From: Candidatus Egerieimonas intestinavium | GTDB taxonomy: Bacteria > Bacillota > Clostridia > Lachnospirales > Lachnospiraceae | Reading direction: 5' to 3' | NCBI GenBank assembly: GCA_018711815.1 | Contig: DVHU01000106.1 | Location: forward strand, 1-52,276 | DNA length: 52,276 nucleotides | Shown here: positions 42,232-50,498 of the stretch, in pieces | Layout of the letters: every line of letters starts with the position of its first letter | Position numbering within the stretch: position 1 is the stretch's first letter | Program-made: the position numbers and the translations under genes | The notes under the pieces: model-generated | The model's input: the letters and a program-made list of their open reading frames with translations, nothing else | The model's database searches: none | Told to the model about the DNA's origin: nothing

Positions 42232-42939
42232 ATGATTAGTGAAAACTTGAGAGAAGTAGAGGAGAAAATCTCGCAGGCCTGCCTGCGTTCCGGACGAGAC
42301 AGAAGTGAGGTTCTGCTGATCGCCGTGAGCAAGACAAAGCCCCTGGAGATGGTGGAGGAAGCCGCCGGCTGCAATCAGATTGACTTCGGCGAGAATAAGG
42401 TACAGGAGCTCTGTATGAAATATGAGCATTTTCCCACCCTGCGCTGGCATATGATCGGACATTTGCAGAGAAATAAGGTGCGCCAGGTGGTGGACAAGGC
42501 TTTTCTTATCCATTCGGTGGATTCCCTGCGGCTGGCGGAGACCATCGAGGCGGAAGCTGCCAAGATAAACACTGTGGCCCGAGTGCTTCTGGAGGTTAAT
42601 GTGGCGGAGGAGGAGTCCAAGTTCGGCTTTAAGATGGATCAGGTGATGGAAGCGGTGGAGCAGATTTCCAAGCTGGAGCACGTGCATATCCACGGACTTA
42701 TGACGATTGCCCCCTTTGTGGAAGACCCGGAGGAGAACCGGCCGGTTTTTCAAAAATTGCGGCAATTAAGTGTTGACATTAAAGAGAAAAACATGAATAA
42801 TGTGAATATGGATGTTCTCAGCATGGGGATGACCAACGACTATGAGGTGGCCGTCGAGGAAGGAGCCACCATGGTTCGGGTCGGAACCGGCATTTTTGGA
42901 GAGCGCGATTATTCCACTACAGCGAAGATAGGAGAATAA
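42232..42939 (+). CDS. YggS-family PLP homeostasis protein
   Basis: 235 residues. The PLP lysine lies in LLIAVSKTKPLEMV, the tRNA-like family signature is FGENKVQEL, and WHMIGHLQRNK, EVNVAEEESKFGF and LSMGMTNDYEVAVEEGATMVRVGTGIFG follow. This is a single-domain PLP-binding protein without known catalysis, controlling free PLP. ATG 42232 follows AGGAGGAG. It is followed two bases later by sepF, the same order as in other Firmicutes (ylmE-sepF). Confidence 0.94.
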   Translation: MISENLREVEEKISQACLRSGRDRSEVLLIAVSKTKPLEMVEEAAGCNQIDFGENKVQELCMKYEHFPTLRWHMIGHLQRNKVRQVVDKAFLIHSVDSLRLAETIEAEAAKINTVARVLLEVNVAEEESKFGFKMDQVMEAVEQISKLEHVHIHGLMTIAPFVEDPEENRPVFQKLRQLSVDIKEKNMNNVNMDVLSMGMTNDYEVAVEEGATMVRVGTGIFGERDYSTTAKIGE

Positions 42940-42941
42940 AA

Positions 42942-43541
42942 ATGAGTGTTTTTGATAAGTTTCTGAATGCAATTCGCCTCAACGATGATTTTGATGAGGA
43001 TGATGAATATTTTGACGATGAGCCTGTGGAGGCTGCGCCCAAGAAAAGCAAGGAGAAAAAACCGCTTTTCTCTAAGAAGCAGGATTATGCCGAGGATGAT
43101 CTGGATGATTTCGACGACTTCGACGATGATTATGAGGAGCCGGCTAAGAAGCTGGATATTAAGTCCACATCCGCTTCCTCCATCAAACAGGTGAAGCCGG
43201 CCAAATCCTCCAAGATTACGCCCATCCGAAACAAGAAGAACAGCAGCGCTATGCCCATGGAGGTCTGCGTGATTAAGCCCACCAAGATGGACGACACCCG
43301 GGAGATTGCGGACAGCCTTATTGATCACTGTACGGTAGTTCTGAACCTGGAGGGAATCGATGTGGAGGTGGCTCAGCGAATTATTGATTTTTCCTCCGGC
43401 GCCTGCTATTCCATTGGCGGAAGCCTGCAGAAGGTTTCCGGCTACATCTTTATTCTGACTCCGGACAATGTGGAGCTTTCCGGAGATTTCCAGAAGATTC
43501 TGGGGGGCTTTGATGTTCCCTCCATCCGCACGGAGTTCTGA
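42942..43541 (+). CDS. sepF: Cell division protein SepF
   Basis: 199 residues. The N-terminus MSVFDKFLNAIRL is the amphipathic membrane helix, residues 14-105 are a long acidic/lysine-rich disordered linker with repeats of D and E, and the C-terminal DUF552 domain (about 106-199) has EVCVIKPTKMDDTREIADSLIDHCTVVLNLEG and GACYSIGGSLQKVSGYIFILTP. SepF tethers FtsZ to the membrane and shapes the septum. The linker is longer than in Bacillus SepF (about 150 residues in total). Confidence 0.96.
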   Translation: MSVFDKFLNAIRLNDDFDEDDEYFDDEPVEAAPKKSKEKKPLFSKKQDYAEDDLDDFDDFDDDYEEPAKKLDIKSTSASSIKQVKPAKSSKITPIRNKKNSSAMPMEVCVIKPTKMDDTREIADSLIDHCTVVLNLEGIDVEVAQRIIDFSSGACYSIGGSLQKVSGYIFILTPDNVELSGDFQKILGGFDVPSIRTEF

Positions 43542-43545
43542 TTTT

Positions 43546-44298
43546 ATGGAACAGGACGAGCGTATTCAGAAAAGGCTGCTGGAGTTGGCTCGTACGGCCT
43601 ATCAGCGGGATTATGTTACCTTTTCTGATTTTCTGGATTTACATCAACTGCATCTGTTGCATAGCCTTTCCAAAAAGGAGTTGGGCGTTGCCCTGCGCCT
43701 TTTTGGGGGTTATGATCTGGCTGAACGCCAAATGGCATCCTTTATCCCGGATGCTTTTTCTTATGAGCCGGAATTTCCCATGAAATGTCTTCGGATCCGC
43801 CCTCTGTCCGCCAAATATGCGGAAGCGCTGACCCACCGGGATTATCTGGGAGCGGTGCTGAATCTGGGGGTTGACCGCAGCAAGATCGGTGATATCGTCG
43901 TGAGGGAACAGGAGGCCTGGATGTTCTGCACAGAGGGGATCGCCCCTTTTTTGAGCCAGGAACTCTGCCGGGTGCGCCATACCTCCGTGAGCACAGAAAT
44001 CCTCAGCCAGTGGGAGGAATTTCCGGGGCCGCGTCTTCAGGAGATCACCGGGACGGTGGCCTCGGTACGGCTGGACGCAGTGATTTCTCTGGCTTTCTCC
44101 TCCTCCCGCAGCAGTCTCATGGGATTGATCGAGGGAGGGAAGGTGTTTGTGAACGGCGCCCTGGTCACCTCCAACGGATACCGGTTAAAGGATGGAGATA
44201 TCATCTCTGTGCGCACCATGGGAAAATTTCGCTATGACACAACCATGTACCAGACGAAAAAAGGACGTTACAGCATCCGTCTGTACCGTTATCAGTAG
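43546..44298 (+). CDS. ylmH: YlmH-like S4-domain RNA-binding protein
   Basis: 250 residues with a C-terminal S4 domain: VRLDAVISLAFSSSRSSLMGLIEGGKVFVNGALVTSNGYRLKDGDIISVR (about 180-230). The N-terminal domain carries HRDYLGAVLNLGVDRSKIGDI, typical of YlmH, a ribosome-associated protein of the division cluster. The ATG is four bases after the sepF stop, with GGAG inside sepF. Confidence 0.92.
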   Translation: MEQDERIQKRLLELARTAYQRDYVTFSDFLDLHQLHLLHSLSKKELGVALRLFGGYDLAERQMASFIPDAFSYEPEFPMKCLRIRPLSAKYAEALTHRDYLGAVLNLGVDRSKIGDIVVREQEAWMFCTEGIAPFLSQELCRVRHTSVSTEILSQWEEFPGPRLQEITGTVASVRLDAVISLAFSSSRSSLMGLIEGGKVFVNGALVTSNGYRLKDGDIISVRTMGKFRYDTTMYQTKKGRYSIRLYRYQ

Positions 44299-44321
44299 GC
44301 ATAACAGATTAGGAGAAGATT

Positions 44322-45422
44322 ATGATGGATTATCTGCGTGTACACCGCCAGGGGGCTTTTGATTACAAGCTGATCTGGCAGAAGGATTTCTCCGGCATTG
44401 CCGGGGCCTTAAAAGAATTGTCTCTTCCGGCCAAAAAGGTTTGCATCGTCTCAGACAGCAGTGTTTATCCGCTGCTGGGGGAGGAGCTTCGCAAAGAGCT
44501 GGATTCCCTTTTTGACCAGGTGACAGTATTCGTCTTTCCGGCTGGCGAGGCCAGCAAGCACCTGGGAACTATCCAGGATATCTATCGCCATCTGATCGAA
44601 AACCATTTCGACCGCAAGGATCTGCTGGTGGCCTTGGGCGGCGGCGTTGTGGGGGACATGACCGGCTTTGCGGCGGCCACCTACCTGCGGGGCATTGATT
44701 TTATCCAGGTGCCCACGACCCTTCTGGCCCAGGTGGACTCCAGTATTGGCGGGAAGACCGGCGTAGACTTTGACCAGTACAAAAATATGGTGGGAGCCTT
44801 CTGCCAGCCCCGGCTGGTATATATGAGCCTTTCCTCCCTGCAGTCCCTCTCCCCGGAACAATTTGCCTGCGGTATGGCTGAGGTAATTAAGACAGGTCTG
44901 ATCTATGATAAATCTTATTACCACTGGCTGCAGGAGCACCGGGAGGAGATTCTGGCTCGGGATACAAAGATCCTGGCGGCTATGATTCGCAGAAGCTGTG
45001 AAATCAAGAGTCAGGTGGTGGAGCAGGATCCCACGGAGCAGGGCTTGCGGGCTATTTTAAATTTCGGCCATACCATCGGCCATGCGGTGGAGAAGCTGAT
45101 GGATTTTCACATGCTCCATGGCCAGTGCGTGGCCCTGGGGATGATTGCCGCAGCGTATATTTCCCAGAAACGCGGCTGGCTGAGTCAGGAGGAATTCCGG
45201 CAGCTGGAGGCTGTCATCGGATCCTTCCGGCTGCCGGTGGTCCTGGAGGGACTGCCCGCTTCCGCTATTTTAACAGCCGCCAGATCTGATAAGAAGGTAG
45301 AACAAGGGAAGCTGAAATTTATCCTGCTGCGGGGACTGGGGGAGAGCGTTATCGACAGAACCGTCACCGAGCAGGAGATGACTGAGGCCGTTTGTTACCT
45401 GCAGAAGGAGAGAGAGGTATGA
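44322..45422 (+). CDS. aroB: 3-dehydroquinate synthase
   Basis: 366 residues. LVALGGGVVGDMTGFAAATYLRGIDFIQVPTTLLAQVDSSIGGKTGVDF is the NAD and substrate site, and FGHTIGHAVE carries metal-binding histidines. It makes dehydroquinate from DAHP in the shikimate pathway. The ATG follows AGGAGAAG. It stands alone among division and envelope genes; the rest of the pathway is not in the window. Overlaps lspA (ATGA). Confidence 0.96.
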   Translation: MMDYLRVHRQGAFDYKLIWQKDFSGIAGALKELSLPAKKVCIVSDSSVYPLLGEELRKELDSLFDQVTVFVFPAGEASKHLGTIQDIYRHLIENHFDRKDLLVALGGGVVGDMTGFAAATYLRGIDFIQVPTTLLAQVDSSIGGKTGVDFDQYKNMVGAFCQPRLVYMSLSSLQSLSPEQFACGMAEVIKTGLIYDKSYYHWLQEHREEILARDTKILAAMIRRSCEIKSQVVEQDPTEQGLRAILNFGHTIGHAVEKLMDFHMLHGQCVALGMIAAAYISQKRGWLSQEEFRQLEAVIGSFRLPVVLEGLPASAILTAARSDKKVEQGKLKFILLRGLGESVIDRTVTEQEMTEAVCYLQKEREV

Positions 45423-45946
45423 AGGAAAAGAGGGCAAAGGGATTATCCCTGATTCTGGGGCTGCTGTCCACGGCGGCGCTGATCTTCTTGGATCAGTGGA
45501 CCAAGGTTCTGGCAGTCCGGCATCTGGCTGGCCAGGCGGATAGGGTCCTGATCCCCGGCATTTTGAATCTCCACTATCTGGAAAACCGGGGGGCTGCCTT
45601 TGGCATTCTCCAGAATCAGCAAACCCTGTTTATCATCATTACCTCCCTGTTTCTTCTGATCCCGGCAGTATGCTATGTCTTGCTGCCCATGACCAGGAGG
45701 ATGCTTCCTCTGCGCCTGATTGCTCTGGGGATTCTGGCGGGAGGGATTGGAAATCTCATTGACCGGGTGCGCCAGGGGTTTGTGGTGGATTTTCTGGAAA
45801 CCGTTTTTATGGATTTCCCGGTTTTCAATGTGGCAGATATCTATGTGACCGTTTCCTTCTTCCTGCTGATAGTACTGATTTTATTTAAGTATAAGGAGGA
45901 TGACTTCGAGTTCCTCTCCCGAAAGAGAAAGGAGAAGGGAGCATGA
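45419..45946 (+). CDS. lspA: Lipoprotein signal peptidase (signal peptidase II)
   Basis: 175 residues with four membrane segments. The catalytic aspartates are in GNLIDRVRQGFVVDF and FNVADIYV; YLENRGAAFGIL is the other signature. It cleaves prolipoproteins such as the DUF3048 protein encoded at 13.1 kb. ATG 45419 overlaps the aroB stop, and its own stop overlaps rluD: all three are translationally coupled. Confidence 0.96.
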   Translation: MKEKRAKGLSLILGLLSTAALIFLDQWTKVLAVRHLAGQADRVLIPGILNLHYLENRGAAFGILQNQQTLFIIITSLFLLIPAVCYVLLPMTRRMLPLRLIALGILAGGIGNLIDRVRQGFVVDFLETVFMDFPVFNVADIYVTVSFFLLIVLILFKYKEDDFEFLSRKRKEKGA

Positions 45947-46860
45947 CGCCTCAAGGAGAGATCTGGGAACATGTGTGTTCGGAGGACGGCCCCCGGCTGG
46001 ATAAATATCTGGCCGCCTGCCTGCCGGAGCTGACTCGTTCCTACCTGCAGCGCCTGGTAAAAGAAGAGCAGGTCTTGGTCAATGATGCGCCGGGAAAATC
46101 CAACTACAAGGTACGGTCCGGTGACCGGCTCCGGATTCACCTGCCCGCCGTTCAGGAGCCGGAGGCCTTTCCGGAGGATATTCCCCTGGACATCCTCTAT
46201 GAAGATGAGGATGTCCTGCTGGTGAATAAACCCAAGGGGATGGTGGTGCATCCCAGCGCCGGCCATGAATCGGGTACTCTGGTCAATGCAGTGCTGTATC
46301 ACTGCCAGGGGCAGCTCTCCGGCATAAACGGCGTTCTTCGCCCAGGAATCGTCCACCGCATAGACCGGGATACCACCGGGGCGCTGGTGGTCTGCAAAAA
46401 TGATAAGTCCCATCAGAGCCTGGCAGCTCAGCTGAAGGAACACTCTATCACCAGGAAATACCGGGCCATTGTTCACGGGATTTTAAAGGAGGACGGGACG
46501 GTAAATGCCCCCATCGGCCGACACCCGGTGGATCGCAAGCGCATGGCGGTCAATTACAAAAACGGCAAGGAGGCCGTGACCCACTATCATGTATTGGAGC
46601 AGCTAAAGGGCTATACGTATATTGAATGTCAGCTGGAAACCGGCCGTACTCACCAGATTCGGGTGCACATGGCCAGCATCGGCCATCCCCTGCTGGGAGA
46701 TGCTGTCTACGGCCCTGCCCGGTGTCCCTTCTCCCTGGAAGGGCAGTGTCTCCACGCCATGGTTCTGGGATTTTTACATCCCTCCACCGGGGAGTATCTG
46801 GAGGTTTCCGCTCCGTTACCCGAGTATTTCGGGAAATTGTTACAAAAATTGCAAAAATAA
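45943..46860 (+). CDS. rluD: RluD-family pseudouridine synthase
   Basis: 305 residues. An N-terminal S4 domain (about 13-70, RLDKYLAACLPELTRSYLQRLVKEEQVLVNDA) precedes the catalytic domain, with the active aspartate in GIVHRIDRDTTGALVV and GRTHQIRVHMASIGHPLLGD near the end. It makes pseudouridines in 23S rRNA; which positions cannot be told. The lspA-rluD pairing is common in Firmicutes. Confidence 0.94.
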   Translation: MTPQGEIWEHVCSEDGPRLDKYLAACLPELTRSYLQRLVKEEQVLVNDAPGKSNYKVRSGDRLRIHLPAVQEPEAFPEDIPLDILYEDEDVLLVNKPKGMVVHPSAGHESGTLVNAVLYHCQGQLSGINGVLRPGIVHRIDRDTTGALVVCKNDKSHQSLAAQLKEHSITRKYRAIVHGILKEDGTVNAPIGRHPVDRKRMAVNYKNGKEAVTHYHVLEQLKGYTYIECQLETGRTHQIRVHMASIGHPLLGDAVYGPARCPFSLEGQCLHAMVLGFLHPSTGEYLEVSAPLPEYFGKLLQKLQK

Positions 46861-46871
46861 TATCTTTTCGC

Positions 46872-46900
46872 TTGTGTATTTTGATTATTTGGATTATAAT
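46872..46900 (+). promoter_or_regulatory. Sigma-A promoter of the cytidylate-kinase-like gene
   Basis: TTGTGT (46872-46877), 17 bases, then TATAAT (46895-46900). The expected start (about 46907) lies inside a perfect 16-bp palindrome at 46901-46916, which could be an operator. Confidence 0.7.
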
Positions 46901-46916
46901 AATATTAGCTAATATT
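46901..46916. promoter_or_regulatory. Palindromic operator-like site over the transcription start
   Basis: AATATTAGCTAATATT is a perfect 16-bp palindrome placed directly after the -10 box and over the predicted start, a position used by repressors. AT-rich sequence makes chance palindromes likelier. Confidence 0.45.
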
Positions 46917-46937
46917 CAGGTGAAAGGGGCGAAGCGT

Positions 46938-47588
46938 ATGAGTATTCAGACAATAGTTACCATTGGACGCCAGTTCGGCAGCGCCGGCCGCGAGATCGGA
47001 GAGACTTTGGCCAGCGATCTGGGAATTAAGTGCTATGATAAAGAGCTTCTGGACCGGGCCGCCAAGGACAGCGGCTTATGCCAGGAATTATTTGAGAACC
47101 ATGACGAGAAACCCACCAACAGTTTTCTGTACTCTTTGGTGATGGATACCTATTCCTTCGGATACAGCTCTGCAACCTTTGCTGATATGCCGATTAACCA
47201 GAAAGTATTTCTGGCCCAATATGACAGCATAAAGAAAATTGCCGAGGAGGGGCCTTGTGTTCTGGTGGGACGCTGCGCCGATTACGCACTGGCAGATTTC
47301 CCCAATGTGCTGACCGTTTTTATCCATGCGGATCTGCAGAGTCGGATTCGACGGATCGCCAAGCGTTATGATCTGACCGACGCCAAAGCCAAGGAGCGGA
47401 TTGTCAAGATGGACAAACGGCGAGCCAGCTACTATAACTATTATACCAGCAAAAAGTGGGGGGACGCCCTCAGCTATAACCTCTGCCTGGACAGCGGTGT
47501 GCTGGGCATTGACGGATGTGTGAAGCTGATCAAGCGGGCCATCGCCATCAAGGAAGATGTGGAAGAGAAGAAGAATATTTATTACTAG
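46938..47588 (+). CDS. Cytidylate-kinase-like protein
   Basis: 216 residues starting MSIQTIVTIGRQFGSAGREIGETLASDLG, the glycine-rich region of the Cytidylate_kin2 family, which lacks the classical GxxGxGK loop; AEEGPCVLVGRCADYAL and the C-terminal KRRASYYNYYTSKKWG are typical. These proteins are fairly common in Firmicutes beside true CMP kinase, and their substrate is not known. ATG 46938 follows AAAGGGG; the long upstream frame runs through rluD. Own promoter and terminator suggest a single-gene unit. Confidence 0.87.
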   Translation: MSIQTIVTIGRQFGSAGREIGETLASDLGIKCYDKELLDRAAKDSGLCQELFENHDEKPTNSFLYSLVMDTYSFGYSSATFADMPINQKVFLAQYDSIKKIAEEGPCVLVGRCADYALADFPNVLTVFIHADLQSRIRRIAKRYDLTDAKAKERIVKMDKRRASYYNYYTSKKWGDALSYNLCLDSGVLGIDGCVKLIKRAIAIKEDVEEKKNIYY

Positions 47589-47627
47589 TTTGACTGATCG
47601 TTGAATGTCGCGATTGTATGTGTATCA

Positions 47628-47678
47628 AACCAGGGACTCACCTGCTCAAGGGCGGAGGGATCCCTGGTTTTTTCTTTT
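47628..47678 (+). terminator. Terminator of the cytidylate-kinase-like gene
   Basis: AACCAGGGA (47628-47636) pairs with TCCCTGGTT (47661-47669) over a 24-base loop, followed by T-rich TTTTTCTTTT. Confidence 0.8.
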
Positions 47679-47688
47679 GCCAAAGGCT

Positions 47689-47708
47689 CCCCGCTTAGCT
47701 AAGCGGGG
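47689..47708. repeat. Perfect 20-bp palindrome between convergent genes
   Basis: CCCCGCTTAGCTAAGCGGGG is an exact palindrome three bases before the minus-strand gene's stop. It lacks a T-run, so it is not a standard terminator for either gene; it may be a REP-like element or a stable 3' mRNA hairpin. Its core TTAGCTAA also occurs in the palindrome at 46901-46916. Confidence 0.7.
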
Positions 47709-47711
47709 GTA

Positions 47712-48434
47712 CTAGCCCCGTGGGGGCCAGCCGGAGATGTTGCCGTTTACCACGGCAGAAAACATCCGCTCCTTCACGCCGGGATTTTCCCTTGTCAGCT
47801 GTGTCAGCAGCTCCTTAGCATACTCCCGCTTGGTGTGACCATCAGCAGGGCAGGGATTCTTGCTCACGGGCAGCTGATACTTTTTCTGAAAGCCCACCAC
47901 ATCATATTCATCCACATAGAGCAGAGGACGGATAACTGTCAGATCCATACGGTCCAGATAAGTCTTAGGAGAGAAAGAGTGAAAACGTCCCTCGAAGATC
48001 AAGGACAGCAGCATGGTCTCCACCACATCGTCCTTGTGATGGGCGTAGGCCACCTTATTGCAGCCCAGCTCCTTCACCGCCTGGTTGAGGGCCCCTTTTC
48101 GCATCTTGGCGCAGAGAGAACAGGGATTTGTCTCCTTCCTCTGATCAAAGATAATGGAGCCGATATCCGTTTTCACCACATGGTAGGGCACCTCCAGCTG
48201 GCGGCAGAGATTCTGGATTCCCTCCAGCTGAAAGCCGGGGAAGCCCAGATCCACAGTTACTCCCACAATAGAAAATTTTTTGGGATAAAAGCGCTTAAGG
48301 CCCTGCAGGGCGTACAGCATGGTAAGGCTATCCTTTCCGCCGGAGATTCCCACGGCAATCTTATCATTTTCCTCTATCAGCTGATAATCATCTACGGCTC
48401 TTCGGGTATAACTGAGCAGCTGTTGTAATTTCAT
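47712..48434 (-). CDS. TtcA-like tRNA thiolation ATP-pyrophosphatase
   Basis: 240 residues. The PP-loop is AVGISGGKDSLTML (from about residue 27), and the cysteine pairs NPCSLCAKMRKGAL and KNPCPADG match TtcA, which makes 2-thiocytidine at tRNA position 32 using an iron-sulphur cluster; the AYAHHKDDVVETML motif also fits. TilS is unlikely because its C-terminal domains are absent. The protein ends in WPPRG; this tail lies in a GC-rich inverted-repeat area and may be an extension. The ATG (48434) has no strong ribosome site (AGAGAGGAAAATCT). Confidence 0.86.
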   Translation of the reverse strand: MKLQQLLSYTRRAVDDYQLIEENDKIAVGISGGKDSLTMLYALQGLKRFYPKKFSIVGVTVDLGFPGFQLEGIQNLCRQLEVPYHVVKTDIGSIIFDQRKETNPCSLCAKMRKGALNQAVKELGCNKVAYAHHKDDVVETMLLSLIFEGRFHSFSPKTYLDRMDLTVIRPLLYVDEYDVVGFQKKYQLPVSKNPCPADGHTKREYAKELLTQLTRENPGVKERMFSAVVNGNISGWPPRG

Positions 48435-48563
48435 AGATTTTCCTCTCTGTATTTAATATTCAGTGCTTACATTTCGGGTACGCAACTCATTATAGCGGCT
48501 GCAACCAGCGGGTGCAAGAAAATTTAGACTTTTTTTTCTTCCTCTGACACAAATCCGGAAAAA

Positions 48564-48580
48564 TGTGGTATAATACCACA
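48564..48580 (+). promoter_or_regulatory. 17-bp dyad covering a -10 box
   Basis: TGTGGTAT-A-ATACCACA is a perfect dyad containing TATAAT (48569-48574). A CTGACA -35 candidate lies at 48544, with a long 19-base spacer. A -10 wholly inside a dyad suggests repressor control of the plus-strand transcript. Confidence 0.45.
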
Positions 48581-48642
48581 AAATGGTTATTATACCTGCG
48601 CATATCGGTTTCTGTGCCAGCCGCAGAAATCCGGCCACTATA

Positions 48643-48671
48643 TTTACCATGTGCGAAGAACATGATATAAT
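48643..48671 (+). promoter_or_regulatory. Promoter of the AI-2E-type transporter gene
   Basis: TTTACC (48643-48648), 17 bases, then a perfect TATAAT (48666-48671). A second start region lies about 97 bases upstream. Confidence 0.6.
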
Positions 48672-48706
48672 AACCACGTATGAAGGCTTATTCTGGAGGC
48701 ATTTGC

Positions 48707-50044
48707 ATGAAATTTCGTTGGGAAAAGAAATATTTATACTGGGGGATTACCGCTTTCTGCGTGATTGCCGCCAGTATTTTGTTTTATTTCGGTCTGTTCC
48801 GAATGGGAACGCTCAGAAGCGGACTGGCTACGATTATTGATATTTTGGCTCCGTTGATTTACGGCGCAGTGCTTGCCTATCTCTTGAATCCCATGGTACG
48901 CTTTTTGGAAAACAGCGTTATCTATCCGCTAATGAGACGTTTGGGAAAAGAATGTAAAAAGGTGGGAACAAAGATTATACGCATGTGCTGCGTATTGCTG
49001 GTGCTGCTGTTTTTCCTGTTTTGCATATATGGGTTGATTGCCCTGCTGGTTCCCGAAATTTTTTCCAGTATCACGAATATTGTAAATAACTTTGACCGGT
49101 ATGTCCGGAACATTCAGGCATGGATCGAACAGCTTTTGAAAGATAACCCGGATATGAGGGAATCCATGATTGGTGTCTTCGATACCGTGTCTTCCCGGGC
49201 GGAGGTCTGGCTTACCACGGAGCTGCTGCCTCAGGTAAATGTCATGGTTCGGGAATTCTCCACCGGCCTTTGGGGAATGGTCACTTTCCTGAAGAATTTT
49301 CTGGTGGGCGTCATTGTATCCATCTACCTGATGTACAGCAAGGAGACATACATTGCCAAGGCTAAACAGCTGCTTTATGCTGTGCTGAAGCCGGAAAAAT
49401 CTAATATGATTCTCCGGGATCTCCGGTTCGTGGATAAGACCTTTGGCGGCTTTATCATCGGAAAAATCATTGATTCGATAATTATTGGAATTCTCTGCTA
49501 TATTGGCACTGCGCTGCTGGGCACCCCCTACGCCCTGCTGGTGAGCGTGGTTGTGGGCGTCACGAACGTGATTCCCTTCTTTGGACCTTACATTGGCGCT
49601 ATACCTTCCATCGTTCTGATTTTATTGGTGAATCCTCTGCAGGCGCTGTATTTTGCTATTTTCATTCTGGCCCTGCAGCAGTTCGACGGAAACTTCCTGG
49701 GGCCCAAAATCCTGGGGGGCTCCACAGGCCTGTCCAGCTTTATGGTTATTGTAGCCATCCTGGTGGGCGGAGGACTCTTTGGACTGATGGGTATGGTAGT
49801 GGGTGTGCCTATCTGTGCAGTTATCTGTGTAATTGTCCATAACCTGATTGAAAACCGGCTGCGGGCAAAGCAGCTTCCTCTGGACTTAGAATCCTACAGA
49901 GATATGGATCACATGGATCCGGAGAGCAGACAGCCTGTTCCCAAGGCTAAAGACGACACGCCTCTTCCCAAGGAGCAGTTCTTTGTCTATCACAGAAAGA
50001 AACGGGAAAATGAAGAGGAGCAGAAGAGAGGAGATCAGAGATGA
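48707..50044 (+). CDS. AI-2E family (PerM-like) transporter
   Basis: 445 residues with about seven to eight membrane segments and the family motifs [40 protein letters not shown] and [32 protein letters not shown]. Members export autoinducer-2, ions or other solutes, and the substrate cannot be predicted. The last 60 residues are a charged, disordered cytoplasmic tail. ATG 48707 follows TGGAGG; an ATG at 48680 has none. The stop overlaps dtd (ATGA). Confidence 0.9.
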   Translation: MKFRWEKKYLYWGITAFCVIAASILFYFGLFRMGTLRSGLATIIDILAPLIYGAVLAYLLNPMVRFLENSVIYPLMRRLGKECKKVGTKIIRMCCVLLVLLFFLFCIYGLIALLVPEIFSSITNIVNNFDRYVRNIQAWIEQLLKDNPDMRESMIGVFDTVSSRAEVWLTTELLPQVNVMVREFSTGLWGMVTFLKNFLVGVIVSIYLMYSKETYIAKAKQLLYAVLKPEKSNMILRDLRFVDKTFGGFIIGKIIDSIIIGILCYIGTALLGTPYALLVSVVVGVTNVIPFFGPYIGAIPSIVLILLVNPLQALYFAIFILALQQFDGNFLGPKILGGSTGLSSFMVIVAILVGGGLFGLMGMVVGVPICAVICVIVHNLIENRLRAKQLPLDLESYRDMDHMDPESRQPVPKAKDDTPLPKEQFFVYHRKKRENEEEQKRGDQR

Positions 50045-50496
50045 AATTTGTAGTACAGCGGGTAAACTCTGCATCCGTAACCATAGATGGTAAGCTTTAC
50101 AGCAGTATAGGCCAGGGTCTCTTGGTTCTTGTGGGGGTGGGCGCCTCCGATACCCGGGAAATCGCAGACCGTTATCTGAATAAGCTGCTCCATCTGCGTA
50201 TCTTTGCCGATGAGAACGGAAAGACAAACTTATCCCTGGAGGACGTGGGGGGACAGCTGATGCTGGTATCCCAGTTTACCCTCTACGCCAACTGCCGGAA
50301 GGGCAACCGCCCCAGCTTCATTGAAGCCGGAGATCCCCAAAAGGCGGAGGAGCTATATCTCTATTTGGCGCAGGAGGCAAAAAAGCGCGTTCCTGTGGTC
50401 AAAACAGGCGTCTTTGGGGCTGACATGAAGGTAAACTTGGAAAATGACGGCCCCTTCACCATTCTGATGGATGAGCGTCTCTTTGAGGATAAATAA
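50041..50496 (+). CDS. dtd: D-aminoacyl-tRNA deacylase
   Basis: 151 residues. The motif [21 protein letters not shown] contains the QFTL and GNRPSF catalytic-site motifs, and [22 protein letters not shown] is the second signature. It removes D-amino acids wrongly attached to tRNA. The start overlaps the transporter gene, and its stop is only two bases from the stop of the convergent recombinase, so no separate terminator fits between them. Confidence 0.96.
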   Translation: MKFVVQRVNSASVTIDGKLYSSIGQGLLVLVGVGASDTREIADRYLNKLLHLRIFADENGKTNLSLEDVGGQLMLVSQFTLYANCRKGNRPSFIEAGDPQKAEELYLYLAQEAKKRVPVVKTGVFGADMKVNLENDGPFTILMDERLFEDK

Positions 50497-50498
50497 CT

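Noticed and set aside
48583..48840. 85-residue frame upstream of the AI-2E-type gene
   Set aside because: It overlaps the start of the transporter gene in another frame, has no good ribosome site and no recognisable domain.
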